Source: Planctomycetota bacterium
Lineage (GTDB): Bacteria > Planctomycetota > UBA8742 > UBA2392
Reading direction: 5' to 3'
Assembly (NCBI GenBank): GCA_015075515.1
Contig: JABTUE010000005.1
Coordinates: forward strand, 1-59,361
DNA: 59,361 bases
Each line of letters starts with the position of its first letter. The stretch's first letter is position 1. The notes below the pieces were generated by a model that was not told the DNA's origin, made no database searches, and saw only the letters and a program-made list of their open reading frames with translations. The position numbers and the translations under genes are program-made. Of the stretch, positions 34,567 to 42,532 are shown piece by piece.

Positions 34567-37500
34567 TTGGGTCGCCGGATCTTCCAGGTGTGCTTTGGCG
34601 TGGTGCTGCTGGCGGCGCTGGCGCTGGCGCTTGGCGCGCTGTACTGGCCGGCCGAGCTGGCCCGCTACATCGCGCCGCGCTCAACCCTGAGCTGGGCCAA
34701 CTTTGACCCGCTGTCGCGCGAGCCCGCGTGGCTGGGGCTTTCCCCGCTGATCTGGACGGCCCTGGTAGCCATGCCGCTGGCGGTTGTTCTGCCCGTGCTG
34801 GTGTATGTGTACGAGCGCAAGAAGGTCTCGCCCGTCACGCGCGGTCTGCTGGCCCTGTCGCGCGGTGTGGCGCTGCTGCTGCTGTGGGTGCTGCTGGCCG
34901 GGCCGTCGCTTTCGGACGCCGAAGTGTACGTGGAAGGCAGCAAACTGGCGGTGCTGATTGACGACAGCCAGAGCATGGGCGCCGAATCGCGCGAGTTTCC
35001 GGTTTTCAGCGTACTGGACGACCGCGAATCCGACGACGTGCGCGCCCTGCGCCAGGCCGTCGAGACTCTGGGCATCAGCGTCGAGCGCCCGCCCAGCCCC
35101 GGCTTTGTCACCCTGACCGACGACGAACTGGCTGTGCGGCGCTTTGTTCGCCAGGTGGTGCGAGAGCGCGCGGCGCGCCTGACCCGTCGCCTGGCCGAAG
35201 TTCACGGCAAGCCCTTTGACGTGGGCGCCTGGCAGAAGCGCAAATCCCAGGTTGACGTGCTGTCGCGCACGGCCGACCTCAAGCAGAGCGAACTGTCGGC
35301 CGAACAGGCCCGCGACAAGCCTGATGAAGGCCGCATCCGCCGCCTGCAAAGCGAACTCGATGCCCTGGTGCTGCAGCTTCAGAACGCGGAGAAAGATTTC
35401 GCGTCGCTGCTGGAGGGCGACGTGCAGGACGAAAAAGTGCGCCGCAAGCGCGCGCTGGTGGACAACCTGCTGGAAACCGTGCATCCTGAAGGCCCGCGCC
35501 GCTGGGACATCGCCTGTGAACTGGTGGCCGAGGGCAACCGCCTGGCCGTGGTGCCCGGCGCCGAACTCAGCCTGCTGGACGTCCAGCGCCGGCGCGCGGC
35601 CGAACTGGAGGCCGCCGGCGCTGAAAAGTCGCGCTCGGGCCGTCGGCCCATGGCCGCCATCCGCTATTTCGTGTTCTCGACCAAGTACGGCCGCGAGAAC
35701 ATGTCCGATGAATGCATCGTGGAGGTCGCCGCCGGCGACCTGGACTTCCGTGCCCCCAACGGCCGCCTGACTGAAGTGGACCGCGCGCTGGAAGAAGTGC
35801 GCCGTTACTACACCGGCGCCGACGACCTTTCGACGATCCTGATGCTCACCGACGGCCGCGACACCGCGCCGCGCGACGAACGCCAGAGCGCCCCGGCTGT
35901 CAAGGCCCGCCGTGGCGTCGAAATCGCCACCATTGCCGTGGGCAACCCCAAACCGGTCAAGGTGCTGGAACTTCTGTCTGTGGCCGCCGACCGCGAGATA
36001 CTGAAGGACGACTTTGTCGAGTTCAAGCTGAAGATCCGCGCCGACAAGGCCTATCGCGCGGACCCGGCCAAAGGCAAGCCCGGCATCAGGCTGAAGATCG
36101 TTCTGGCCGAAGATTCACTGTCGAATCCGATTACATATGACGAACTCAACGGTCGCCCGGTGCGCATGCCTGCCGACATGGAACACGAGCTGGGCCCCGA
36201 AGAGTTGTCTGAAGTGCGCGTGCGCTACAAGCCGCGTGCGGCGGGCAAGCACGTGTATTTCCTCAAGCTCAACGACGACCGGCTGCCGGACGAAGACACC
36301 TACCGCAACAATGTCAAGGAACACTACCTTGAAGTCATAGACCGCAAGATCAAGGTGCTGTATCTGGAACAGGACTTCCGCTGGGAGGCGCGCGCGCTGA
36401 ACGACGCGCTCAAGCGCGACAAGAAGCTGGAATACCAGGGCTTCTTCTTCGGCGCGCAGGAAGGCTGGGGCCAGCCGGTTTCGACCTACGACGCCGAGGT
36501 GCAGAAAAAGGTCAAGCCGCTGCGCGCGCCGTTTTATGACGCCACCACCAACAAGGTGATCCGCGACAAGGAAGACTTCTTCAAGCTGAACTACGACGTG
36601 ATCATCCTGGGCGATGTCAGCCCGGACAGCAGCTTCCGTCTTGAGCACTGGGAATGGATTGAGGAATGGGTCTCGCGCCACCGCGGCGGCCTGATTCTGC
36701 TGGCCGGCGGCCAGCACAACCCTTCCAAATACGTGAACATCGAAAAGGCCCGGGCGCTGTACCCGGTCGAGCTTGACCTGCCGCCGAACTACCAGTCGCT
36801 GGTCAACACCGCCCAGGAAAAGTTCTGGCGCCTGACGCCCGCCGGTCGCGCCCACGAGGTGCACCGACTGTCCAGCAACACCGAGCGCAACGACGAATTG
36901 TGGGGCAGCGTCAAGGACGGCCGGTTTGTGCGCGGCCAGCTCAACGGCGTGTGGTGGTACCAGGTCACCGGCGGCATCAAGCCCGCGCCGGCCGTGGCGC
37001 TGTCGCGCGTAGTGCGCGAGGGTCCCGTCACCGGCGAGGGCGACGTGCTGACCGCGGCCATGCCCTACGGCAACGGCATGACGCTTTATATCGGTACCGA
37101 CGACACCCACCGCATGCGCGAGTTCGTGGGCGACCATTACTTCTGGCGCTTCTGGCAGAACTCACTGCGTTTTGTAGCCAGCCGCCGCCTGGCCGGCAAA
37201 CAGCAGCGCGTGGATGTCTACACCGACCAGACGCGCTACCAGGTCGGTGACGACGTCAAGATCTACACCGAGTTGCTGGGCGACATTTACGACGAAGTCG
37301 TGCAGAACCAGCTCAAGGAACTCAAGGAACTGCCCGAACCCCCCGAGGGCGAACGCACCCGTCGCCTGCTGGTGGACCTGCAGGCCCGCACCCAGGGCCG
37401 CCTGACCAGCCGTCGCGTGGTGCTGCAGGAAGTGTCCTGGAGTCCCAACCTGTTTGAGGGCATCGTTCAGGCCAACGAGCCCGGCCAGTTTGACGTCTGG

Positions 37501-37854
37501 GTACGCGGCTACGAAGAAAGCCGCAAGGATCCCCACCGCTTTCAGGTAATCGCGCCGGTGGCCGAACTGCGTGACCTGACGCTTGACCTTGAGGGTCTGC
37601 GCCAGCGCTCGACTGACCTGCCGCCTGAGGTTCCGCCGCTGGCCTACCAGGAGGGCAAGCGCCTGTACCTGATGACCGACGCCGGCCAGACCGCGCTGAC
37701 CGTGCGCGAGCGCGAAAACGAGATCAAGGGCCTGACCAGTCTGCTGTGGGATCGCAAAGAAGACCCGTTGCGCCTGCGTTCGCTGCTGTTGGCGATGTTT
37801 CTGCTGCTGCTGGCCGGCGAATGGCTGACGCGCAAGCTGTCGCGACTGGTGTAG
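34567..37854 (+). CDS. Giant membrane VWA protein of the MoxR operon
   Basis: A 1095-residue protein starting at TTG 34567, 4 bp after the previous stop. Three N-terminal TM segments (IFQVCFGVVLLAALALALGA, IWTALVAMPLAVVLPVLVYV, GVALLLLWVLLAG) lead to a VWA domain with MIDAS IDDSQSM (about 131-137) and LTDGRDTAPR. A coiled-coil insertion lies inside the VWA domain (~210-300; SELSAEQARDKPDEGRIRRL). After that comes a glutamine-amidotransferase-like fold (KIKVLYLEQDFRWEARALND; VIILGDVSPD; GGLILLAGGQ) and a final TM (SLLLAMFLLLLAGEWLTRKL). It is the paralogous, longer companion of the BatA-like protein. Confidence 0.8.
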   Translation: MGRRIFQVCFGVVLLAALALALGALYWPAELARYIAPRSTLSWANFDPLSREPAWLGLSPLIWTALVAMPLAVVLPVLVYVYERKKVSPVTRGLLALSRGVALLLLWVLLAGPSLSDAEVYVEGSKLAVLIDDSQSMGAESREFPVFSVLDDRESDDVRALRQAVETLGISVERPPSPGFVTLTDDELAVRRFVRQVVRERAARLTRRLAEVHGKPFDVGAWQKRKSQVDVLSRTADLKQSELSAEQARDKPDEGRIRRLQSELDALVLQLQNAEKDFASLLEGDVQDEKVRRKRALVDNLLETVHPEGPRRWDIACELVAEGNRLAVVPGAELSLLDVQRRRAAELEAAGAEKSRSGRRPMAAIRYFVFSTKYGRENMSDECIVEVAAGDLDFRAPNGRLTEVDRALEEVRRYYTGADDLSTILMLTDGRDTAPRDERQSAPAVKARRGVEIATIAVGNPKPVKVLELLSVAADREILKDDFVEFKLKIRADKAYRADPAKGKPGIRLKIVLAEDSLSNPITYDELNGRPVRMPADMEHELGPEELSEVRVRYKPRAAGKHVYFLKLNDDRLPDEDTYRNNVKEHYLEVIDRKIKVLYLEQDFRWEARALNDALKRDKKLEYQGFFFGAQEGWGQPVSTYDAEVQKKVKPLRAPFYDATTNKVIRDKEDFFKLNYDVIILGDVSPDSSFRLEHWEWIEEWVSRHRGGLILLAGGQHNPSKYVNIEKARALYPVELDLPPNYQSLVNTAQEKFWRLTPAGRAHEVHRLSSNTERNDELWGSVKDGRFVRGQLNGVWWYQVTGGIKPAPAVALSRVVREGPVTGEGDVLTAAMPYGNGMTLYIGTDDTHRMREFVGDHYFWRFWQNSLRFVASRRLAGKQQRVDVYTDQTRYQVGDDVKIYTELLGDIYDEVVQNQLKELKELPEPPEGERTRRLLVDLQARTQGRLTSRRVVLQEVSWSPNLFEGIVQANEPGQFDVWVRGYEESRKDPHRFQVIAPVAELRDLTLDLEGLRQRSTDLPPEVPPLAYQEGKRLYLMTDAGQTALTVRERENEIKGLTSLLWDRKEDPLRLRSLLLAMFLLLLAGEWLTRKLSRLV

Positions 37855-37856
37855 CC

Positions 37857-38897
37857 ATGCCGGCCCCCGTTCCTGCCGCCGCGTTTCTGAAAAAGCCCGC
37901 GCTGCCCCAGGCGCCGGTGTACGCCGTGTTCGGGCCAGAGGCCTGGCTGCGCCGGCGCTGTCTGGATGCCCTGTGTGCGGTACTGACCGAAACCGGCCTT
38001 GAAATCCGGCGCGTTCAGGCCGGTGACAGCATTGCCCCGCTGCTGGATGAACTGAGATCGCCGTCGCTGTTTGGCGGCGCCTTTGCTGCCGTGCTGCGCA
38101 ACGAGCGCCAGGGCCCGCGCCACGAAGAAAGCACCCGCTTCAAGGAAGAACTGCTGGCCTATCTGGAGCGCCCGGGGCGCCGCAACGTGCTGGTGTTCGA
38201 TGGCGCGACCTGGCAGCGCAACCTGGCTGTGCCCAAACGCGTGTGCGAGAACTTTCCCAGCGTGATCTGCGAAGAACTCAAGTCCTGGGAAACCGCCGCC
38301 TGGGACGGCTTTGCGGCGCTGGCCGCGGCCGACCACGGCCTGAAACTGGACGCCGGGGCACTGGCGGCCCTGCGCGCGCACAGCGGCCAGAATCTGGGCC
38401 GCGCGGCCCAGGAACTGGCCAAACTGGCCCTGCTGTGCCCTTCGGGCGCCGTAAGCGCCAATGACATTGCCCGGGCCTGCGGCTATGAGGGTCAGGACCG
38501 CACCTTTCCTCTGTGTGACGCCGTGCTCACCGGTGATACCCGCGCGGCTTTGGCCCACGCCGCGGCTTTGGCTTCCAAGGCCGAGGTTTCCACGCTGTTG
38601 CCCCTGCTGGCGCTGCTGCGCAACCAGATTCTGGCGCTGGGCCGGGCCGCGCGCGCGCTGGCCGAGGGTGCCGACGGTGCTGATGCTGTGGCGGCTTCGC
38701 GCCACAGGCTGCGCGAACAGCTCAAGGGCAGGTTTGTGCGCACGGCCAGGGGGTTGAACACGCGCCGGGTGGCGCTGGCGGTGGATGTGCTGATGACCGC
38801 TGACGAGGAACTCAAGTCGCAAAGTCCCGATCCGGGTGTTCTGCTCGTCGCGGTTGTTTCACGGTTGTGTGAAACTTTGCACTCGGCCAGAACCTAG
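37857..38897 (+). CDS. holA: DNA polymerase III delta subunit
   Basis: A 346-residue HolA protein. It begins APVYAVFGPEAWLRRRCLDA, the family's substitute for an ATP site, and has LFGGAFAAVLRNE, the middle domain with NVLVFDGATWQ and a C-terminal helical clamp-loader collar (QNLGRAAQELAKLALL, LLPLLALLRNQILALGRAAR). The delta subunit opens the beta clamp. The sequence has the usual divergence of the family. It is 2 bp after the VWA gene, so its expression seems tied to the MoxR operon. Confidence 0.8.
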   Translation: MPAPVPAAAFLKKPALPQAPVYAVFGPEAWLRRRCLDALCAVLTETGLEIRRVQAGDSIAPLLDELRSPSLFGGAFAAVLRNERQGPRHEESTRFKEELLAYLERPGRRNVLVFDGATWQRNLAVPKRVCENFPSVICEELKSWETAAWDGFAALAAADHGLKLDAGALAALRAHSGQNLGRAAQELAKLALLCPSGAVSANDIARACGYEGQDRTFPLCDAVLTGDTRAALAHAAALASKAEVSTLLPLLALLRNQILALGRAARALAEGADGADAVAASRHRLREQLKGRFVRTARGLNTRRVALAVDVLMTADEELKSQSPDPGVLLVAVVSRLCETLHSART

Positions 38898-38920
38898 CCC
38901 CTTGCGCGCCGTTTGTCGGG

Positions 38921-38928
38921 TATAGACT
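38921..38928 (+). promoter_or_regulatory. Putative -10 element (TATAGACT)
   Basis: TATAGACT precedes the ATG at 38958 by 29 nt and lies in the 60-bp gap after holA. It is the best match in the window to the recurring TATAGACT/TATACT type. An internal promoter in the long operon is possible. Confidence 0.35.
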
Positions 38929-38957
38929 TGCGGCTGGTTCACGGGTCAAATGCGCCT

Positions 38958-40061
38958 ATGGTGGTTCCTAACTACGACGACGAGATCATTGAAGACTACG
39001 AAGAGGTAGCGCCGGATTCTGATGCCGGCGTGCGGCGCGTGGCCTCGGCCCAGGGCGGCCCGGTCAAGAAGCCCACGTCCGGCGTCAAACCCTCAGACAA
39101 GGTGCGCCCGCCGACTTCGGCCAACCCGCGCCCGGCCACCCAGATGAACCCGGCGCTCAAGCCAAAGGCCGCGCCGGCGGCTGCGGCTGCCCCCGCGGCA
39201 GACACCGGTGACGAAGGCCAGGCCGCCGAAGAAGCGGCGGCCGGCACCCAGGGCAAGATCACGCGCAAGCAGGCCAAGCTGATCTGGATCATCTGCATTG
39301 CGATCTGCGTGCTGGGCCCTGTGGCCGTGGGCGTGCACTACTTCTTCTTCAGCGGCCCGTCAGGCGGCCCGCCGCCGGTCAACAACGCGCCGCGCAATCG
39401 CCCCGGGCTGAACCCCAACTCCGGCGGACCGGTGGAAACCGAGCACGAAAAGAATGGCAAGATCTTTGTGCGCAAGGTGGGCGGCTGGATGCAGTTGATG
39501 GACCGCAGCAAGACCTGGGATTTCTTTCTGTTGCGCAAGTCGAAGTTCCAGGTTGCGCGCGACAAGGCCATGGAAGGCAAGAAGAGCAACCTTTCGACCG
39601 AGGAACAGGAAAAGTTGTGGGTCGAGGCGATCAAGGCCTACTACGAGGCGCGCTATGCCGCCAACGTGGTCAAGGTGATGTACCGCGACGAGTCGGTGGC
39701 GGATTTCCTGGGCGTGGACAACATTGACGACTTCAAGCAGGTGCTGCTGCTGACCGAATCGCAGATGAAGAACGAAGCCCTGCAGAAGTACCAGGCGGCG
39801 CTGACGAAAGTGCAGCGTCACACCGCCGACATCAACAAGTTTCAGACCGACATCCTCAAGTACGAACTGCTGCCTTCGCGCATGTTCACCGACGACAAGT
39901 GGAGACCGCAGTGGGCCGCCGAACGCGCCAAGTATGAGGCCTCAAGCCCCGATTCACTGGACCCGGTGATCGCGCCGGAAGACCTCGAGTTCTGCCGCGG
40001 GCCGGATTACAAAGAGGGCGAGAAGTCCGAATACGACAAGTTCGTCGAATCAGGCAAGTAA
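38958..40061 (+). CDS. Single-pass membrane protein, function unknown
   Basis: A 367-residue protein. An acidic start (VVPNYDDEIIEDYEEV) is followed by a Pro/Ala-rich disordered stretch (~30-95), one TM segment (LIWIICIAICVLGPVAVGVH, about 108-127), a flexible GGPPPVNN linker and a helical, charged extracytoplasmic domain (~165-365; for example AIKAYYEARYAANVVKVM). ATG 38958 was chosen over the TTG at 38913. I recognise no family. A strong terminator follows at 40065, making it the last gene of the operon. Confidence 0.65.
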   Translation: MVVPNYDDEIIEDYEEVAPDSDAGVRRVASAQGGPVKKPTSGVKPSDKVRPPTSANPRPATQMNPALKPKAAPAAAAAPAADTGDEGQAAEEAAAGTQGKITRKQAKLIWIICIAICVLGPVAVGVHYFFFSGPSGGPPPVNNAPRNRPGLNPNSGGPVETEHEKNGKIFVRKVGGWMQLMDRSKTWDFFLLRKSKFQVARDKAMEGKKSNLSTEEQEKLWVEAIKAYYEARYAANVVKVMYRDESVADFLGVDNIDDFKQVLLLTESQMKNEALQKYQAALTKVQRHTADINKFQTDILKYELLPSRMFTDDKWRPQWAAERAKYEASSPDSLDPVIAPEDLEFCRGPDYKEGEKSEYDKFVESGK

Positions 40062-40064
40062 GCT

Positions 40065-40093
40065 GCAAGGGGCGGGTACAACCCGCCCCTTGC
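40065..40093 (+). terminator. Rho-independent terminator at the end of the MoxR operon
   Basis: A perfect 13-bp stem (GCAAGGGGCGGGT / ACCCGCCCCTTGC) with a 3-nt loop, followed by TTT. It starts 3 bp after the stop at 40061. Confidence 0.9.
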
Positions 40094-40157
40094 TTTGGAA
40101 TTGCACCTGGCGGCCGGATGTGGTTCCTTGAAGGGTGTCGCGCGCAAGGAGACAACG

Positions 40158-40919
40158 ATGTCGAAGATTCTGAAGCTTGGTCTGTACGTGTTTGCTCTGC
40201 TGGGCCTGGTGGTGACGGCCTTTTCGGGCTACGTCTATGCCACGAACAAGGAACTGGCCAGCCAGTTCTGGGAAGTTCGCGGCGACCTGAAGCTGGTGCC
40301 CGACGAACGCCGCAAGGAAGTGGTGGGCGAACTGCCGGCGCGCATCACCTTTGAGCGCGAGGTGCGCGAAGACATGGGCGCCCTTCCCGACGACCGTCAG
40401 AAGGAACTGTACGAGCAACTGGCCAGCTCGCGTGACCAGGTGTTCAAGCAGTTCAAGGAGCGTATCAAGGCCGAGGCCGAAATCGCCCGCAAGGCCAAGG
40501 ACGCCCAGGAAGCCACCAAGAAGATCGAAGAGGCCCTGGGCAAGGTCAGCGTCGGCATTGACCTCAAGGGCGGCAGTTCCAAACCCGTGGCGCCGCGCGT
40601 GGACAACCTGGCGGCGGTGGAAAAATCGCGCGCCGAAGTGATCCGCGCCCGCGCCAACTACGGCGCGGCCAAGGACACCCGCGACAGCGGCAAAATCACC
40701 GATGCCGCGATCCGTATTCTGGAGGCGCTGGACAAGCTGGGCACCGAAGTACAGGCTGCGCGCAAAAAGAGCCTGGCCTCGGACGAAAAAGAACGCCTGT
40801 CCGATATTGTCCAGGACGCCAAGGCCACGCTGTACGACACCAAACAGACGCCAGGACTGGCGGAAAACGCCAGGGCCAAGCCGCTGCTGGAAAGCATCCC
40901 CAGAAAGTTGAACGAATAA
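40158..40919 (+). CDS. Membrane-anchored coiled-coil protein
   Basis: A 253-residue protein with AAGGAG six bases before the ATG. One N-terminal membrane anchor (LKLGLYVFALLGLVVTAFSG) is followed by a highly charged helical region (FKQFKERIKAEAEIARKAKD; KKIEEALGKVSVG) that should form a coiled coil, and a second helical region (KSRAEVIRARANYGAAKDTR). Length and layout resemble planctomycete hypothetical proteins of the cell envelope; no family is recognised. It is separated from the upstream operon by a terminator. Confidence 0.65.
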   Translation: MSKILKLGLYVFALLGLVVTAFSGYVYATNKELASQFWEVRGDLKLVPDERRKEVVGELPARITFEREVREDMGALPDDRQKELYEQLASSRDQVFKQFKERIKAEAEIARKAKDAQEATKKIEEALGKVSVGIDLKGGSSKPVAPRVDNLAAVEKSRAEVIRARANYGAAKDTRDSGKITDAAIRILEALDKLGTEVQAARKKSLASDEKERLSDIVQDAKATLYDTKQTPGLAENARAKPLLESIPRKLNE

Positions 40920-40932
40920 CGTGGCACTGGCG

Positions 40933-40961
40933 CGCGGCCCGTCGCGACGCGACGGGCCGCG
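40933..40961. terminator. Bidirectional hairpin terminator
   Basis: A perfect 13-bp stem (CGCGGCCCGTCGC / GCGACGGGCCGCG) with a GAC loop lies between two convergent stops, 14 bp from the plus-strand gene and 2 bp from nnrE. TTCATTT follows on the plus strand; on the minus strand no U-tract is apparent. Confidence 0.7.
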
Positions 40962-40962
40962 T

Positions 40963-41754
40963 TCATTTCAGATTGTCCAGCCACTGGCGCGGCACGCCGA
41001 TTTCCGCCACCACCACCTTGCCGCAACTGGCGGGCCCGGCGCCCAGGTCAAAGCCGCGCTTGCGCGCCACAAACGTGACCGTCACATCGGCCCTGAATAC
41101 TACGCCCAGTACGTTGCCGGTGTCGGCGCACAGGCCGCTGGGAATGTCCACAGCCAGTCGTGTCGCCGGGCACTCGTTGGCAATCTGGATCGCCGCGCGC
41201 TGGGGGTCTTCCACGGGCCGGGTCAAACCTGTGCCGAACAGCGCGTCCACGATCAGCGGGCAATCGGCAAGCGCCTGGCGCAGCGCGCCGGCTTCGGGGC
41301 CGGTGGCGATGAATCGCGGTTCAATGCCCAGAGCCGCCAGCAACCGCGCGTTCAGCCGCACGTCAGCCGGCGCGCGATCCAGCGTATCCGGCGCCCCGCA
41401 GAAAAACACGTCCACGCGGTGCCCGCGGTTGTGCAGCGTGCGCGCCAGCGCCAGCCCGTCACCGCCGTTGTTGCCCGGCCCGCACAGCACCGCCGTGGCC
41501 GCGCGCGAAAACGACAGGCCGGCTTTCCATTGTTCAAGCTCGGCCAGGTTGCGCGGGATATCGTCTTTGCTGCCGGGCGCGCGCAGCCTGTCCATGGCGT
41601 GCTGCACACCGTGGATGCGCAGGATGCGTTCGCACTCGTCGGCGCAGGCGCGGGCGGCGTTTTCCATCAGGGTGAACGACGGAATGCCGAAGTCCTCAAT
41701 CGCGCGGCGGTCCAGCTCGCGCGCCTGCTGGCGGGTGACGGCGGGTTCGGCCAT
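40963..41754 (-). CDS. nnrE: NAD(P)H-hydrate epimerase (YjeF N-terminal domain)
   Basis: A 263-residue epimerase that interconverts the S and R forms of hydrated NAD(P)H. The N-terminal TRQQARELDRRAIEDFGIPS, then LMENAARACA, the glycine-rich CGPGNNGGDGLALARTLHN, and DALFGTGLTRPV with AVDIPSGLCADTG (Asp-Ile-Pro-Ser-Gly) are all characteristic. The ADP-hydrate dehydratase domain of the E. coli-type fusion is absent. The insertion at residues ~50-85 (RIHGVQHAMDRL...) is longer than usual. Confidence 0.9.
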   Translation of the reverse strand: MAEPAVTRQQARELDRRAIEDFGIPSFTLMENAARACADECERILRIHGVQHAMDRLRAPGSKDDIPRNLAELEQWKAGLSFSRAATAVLCGPGNNGGDGLALARTLHNRGHRVDVFFCGAPDTLDRAPADVRLNARLLAALGIEPRFIATGPEAGALRQALADCPLIVDALFGTGLTRPVEDPQRAAIQIANECPATRLAVDIPSGLCADTGNVLGVVFRADVTVTFVARKRGFDLGAGPASCGKVVVAEIGVPRQWLDNLK

Positions 41755-41794
41755 CGGCCCAAGGTACCGCGTCTGGCGTTGGCGGCAAAGAGTT

Positions 41795-41800
41795 TATAGT
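41795..41800 (+). promoter_or_regulatory. Putative -10 element (TATAGT), leaderless start
   Basis: TATAGT ends 6 nt before the ATG at 41807. With a normal -10 to start-site distance the transcript would begin at or next to the ATG, so the mRNA is predicted to be leaderless. No clear -35 box is visible. Confidence 0.5.
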
Positions 41801-41806
41801 GACCGC

Positions 41807-42109
41807 ATGGACGACCCGTTTGCCGCGATCCGCAGCCGTCTGCCCGGCGCGCTTGAGGTGTACGTCAGCACCTTCTGCTGGGATTGCCGCCGGCTGAAAA
41901 GTTTTCTGGCCGACCACAACGTGCCGTTCACGCCCGTGAACATCAGCGACGACCCCGCCGCCGCGGCAAGGCTGGAGTCCGAAACCGGCAAACGCGGCGT
42001 GCCCTTTGTGCTGGTCAATGGCCGCGTCTGGGTGCGCGGCTATCACCGCGAACTGCCGGGCAAGTTTGACCCCGAAGTGTTCGTGCGCGAACTGGCCGCG
42101 GCGCTATAA
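41807..42109 (+). CDS. Glutaredoxin-like protein
   Basis: A 100-residue thioredoxin-fold protein. The redox site is CWDC (Cys24, Cys27) after the strand LEVYVST, with the cis-proline strand GVPFVLVNG and a final amphipathic helix. NrdH/glutaredoxin-like proteins of this form reduce disulfides or mixed disulfides; a Trp in the CxxC is atypical for classic glutaredoxins (CPYC). The ORF is 7 bp upstream of the thioesterase gene and likely co-transcribed. ATG 41807 is preceded directly by a TATAGT hexamer. Confidence 0.8.
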   Translation: MDDPFAAIRSRLPGALEVYVSTFCWDCRRLKSFLADHNVPFTPVNISDDPAAAARLESETGKRGVPFVLVNGRVWVRGYHRELPGKFDPEVFVRELAAAL

Positions 42110-42116
42110 GGACGCC

Positions 42117-42530
42117 ATGCCCCACGACGTGACCATCCGCGTGCGCTATGCCGAAACCGACCAGATGGGCGTGGTCTATCACAGCAACTATCTGGTGTAC
42201 TTCGAAATCGGCCGCACCGAGACCATGCGCCGGCTTGGCATCAGTTACGCGCAGCTTGAGGCCAGGGGCTATGTTCTGGCCGTGATTGAAAGCCACATGC
42301 GCCACACGGGCAGCGCGCGCTACGACGACGAACTGGTCGTTCGCACCTGGTTGCGCGACGTGACACGCACGCGGCTGCGGTTTGAATACCACGTGCTGCG
42401 CGGTGACACCGTGCTGACCACCGGGCATACCGTGCTGGCGTTTCTGAGCCGGGCCGACGGCATGCGGCCGGTGCGCAGCCCGCAGGACGCATTTGATCTG
42501 GCCACGCGGGCGATAGAACCGGGGCCGTAG
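42117..42530 (+). CDS. Acyl-CoA thioesterase (4HBT/YbgC-like)
   Basis: A 137-residue hot-dog protein. RYAETDQMGVVYHSNYLVYF contains the catalytic Asp15 and the D-x-x-G-V-v-Y-H-S-N-Y pattern of YbgC and 4-hydroxybenzoyl-CoA thioesterases, followed by the long helix EIGRTETMRRLG. It probably hydrolyses short- or medium-chain acyl-CoA; YbgC works with Tol-Pal, whose genes are absent here. It ends 2 bp before the convergent mnmE stop. Confidence 0.88.
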   Translation: MPHDVTIRVRYAETDQMGVVYHSNYLVYFEIGRTETMRRLGISYAQLEARGYVLAVIESHMRHTGSARYDDELVVRTWLRDVTRTRLRFEYHVLRGDTVLTTGHTVLAFLSRADGMRPVRSPQDAFDLATRAIEPGP

Positions 42531-42532
42531 CC

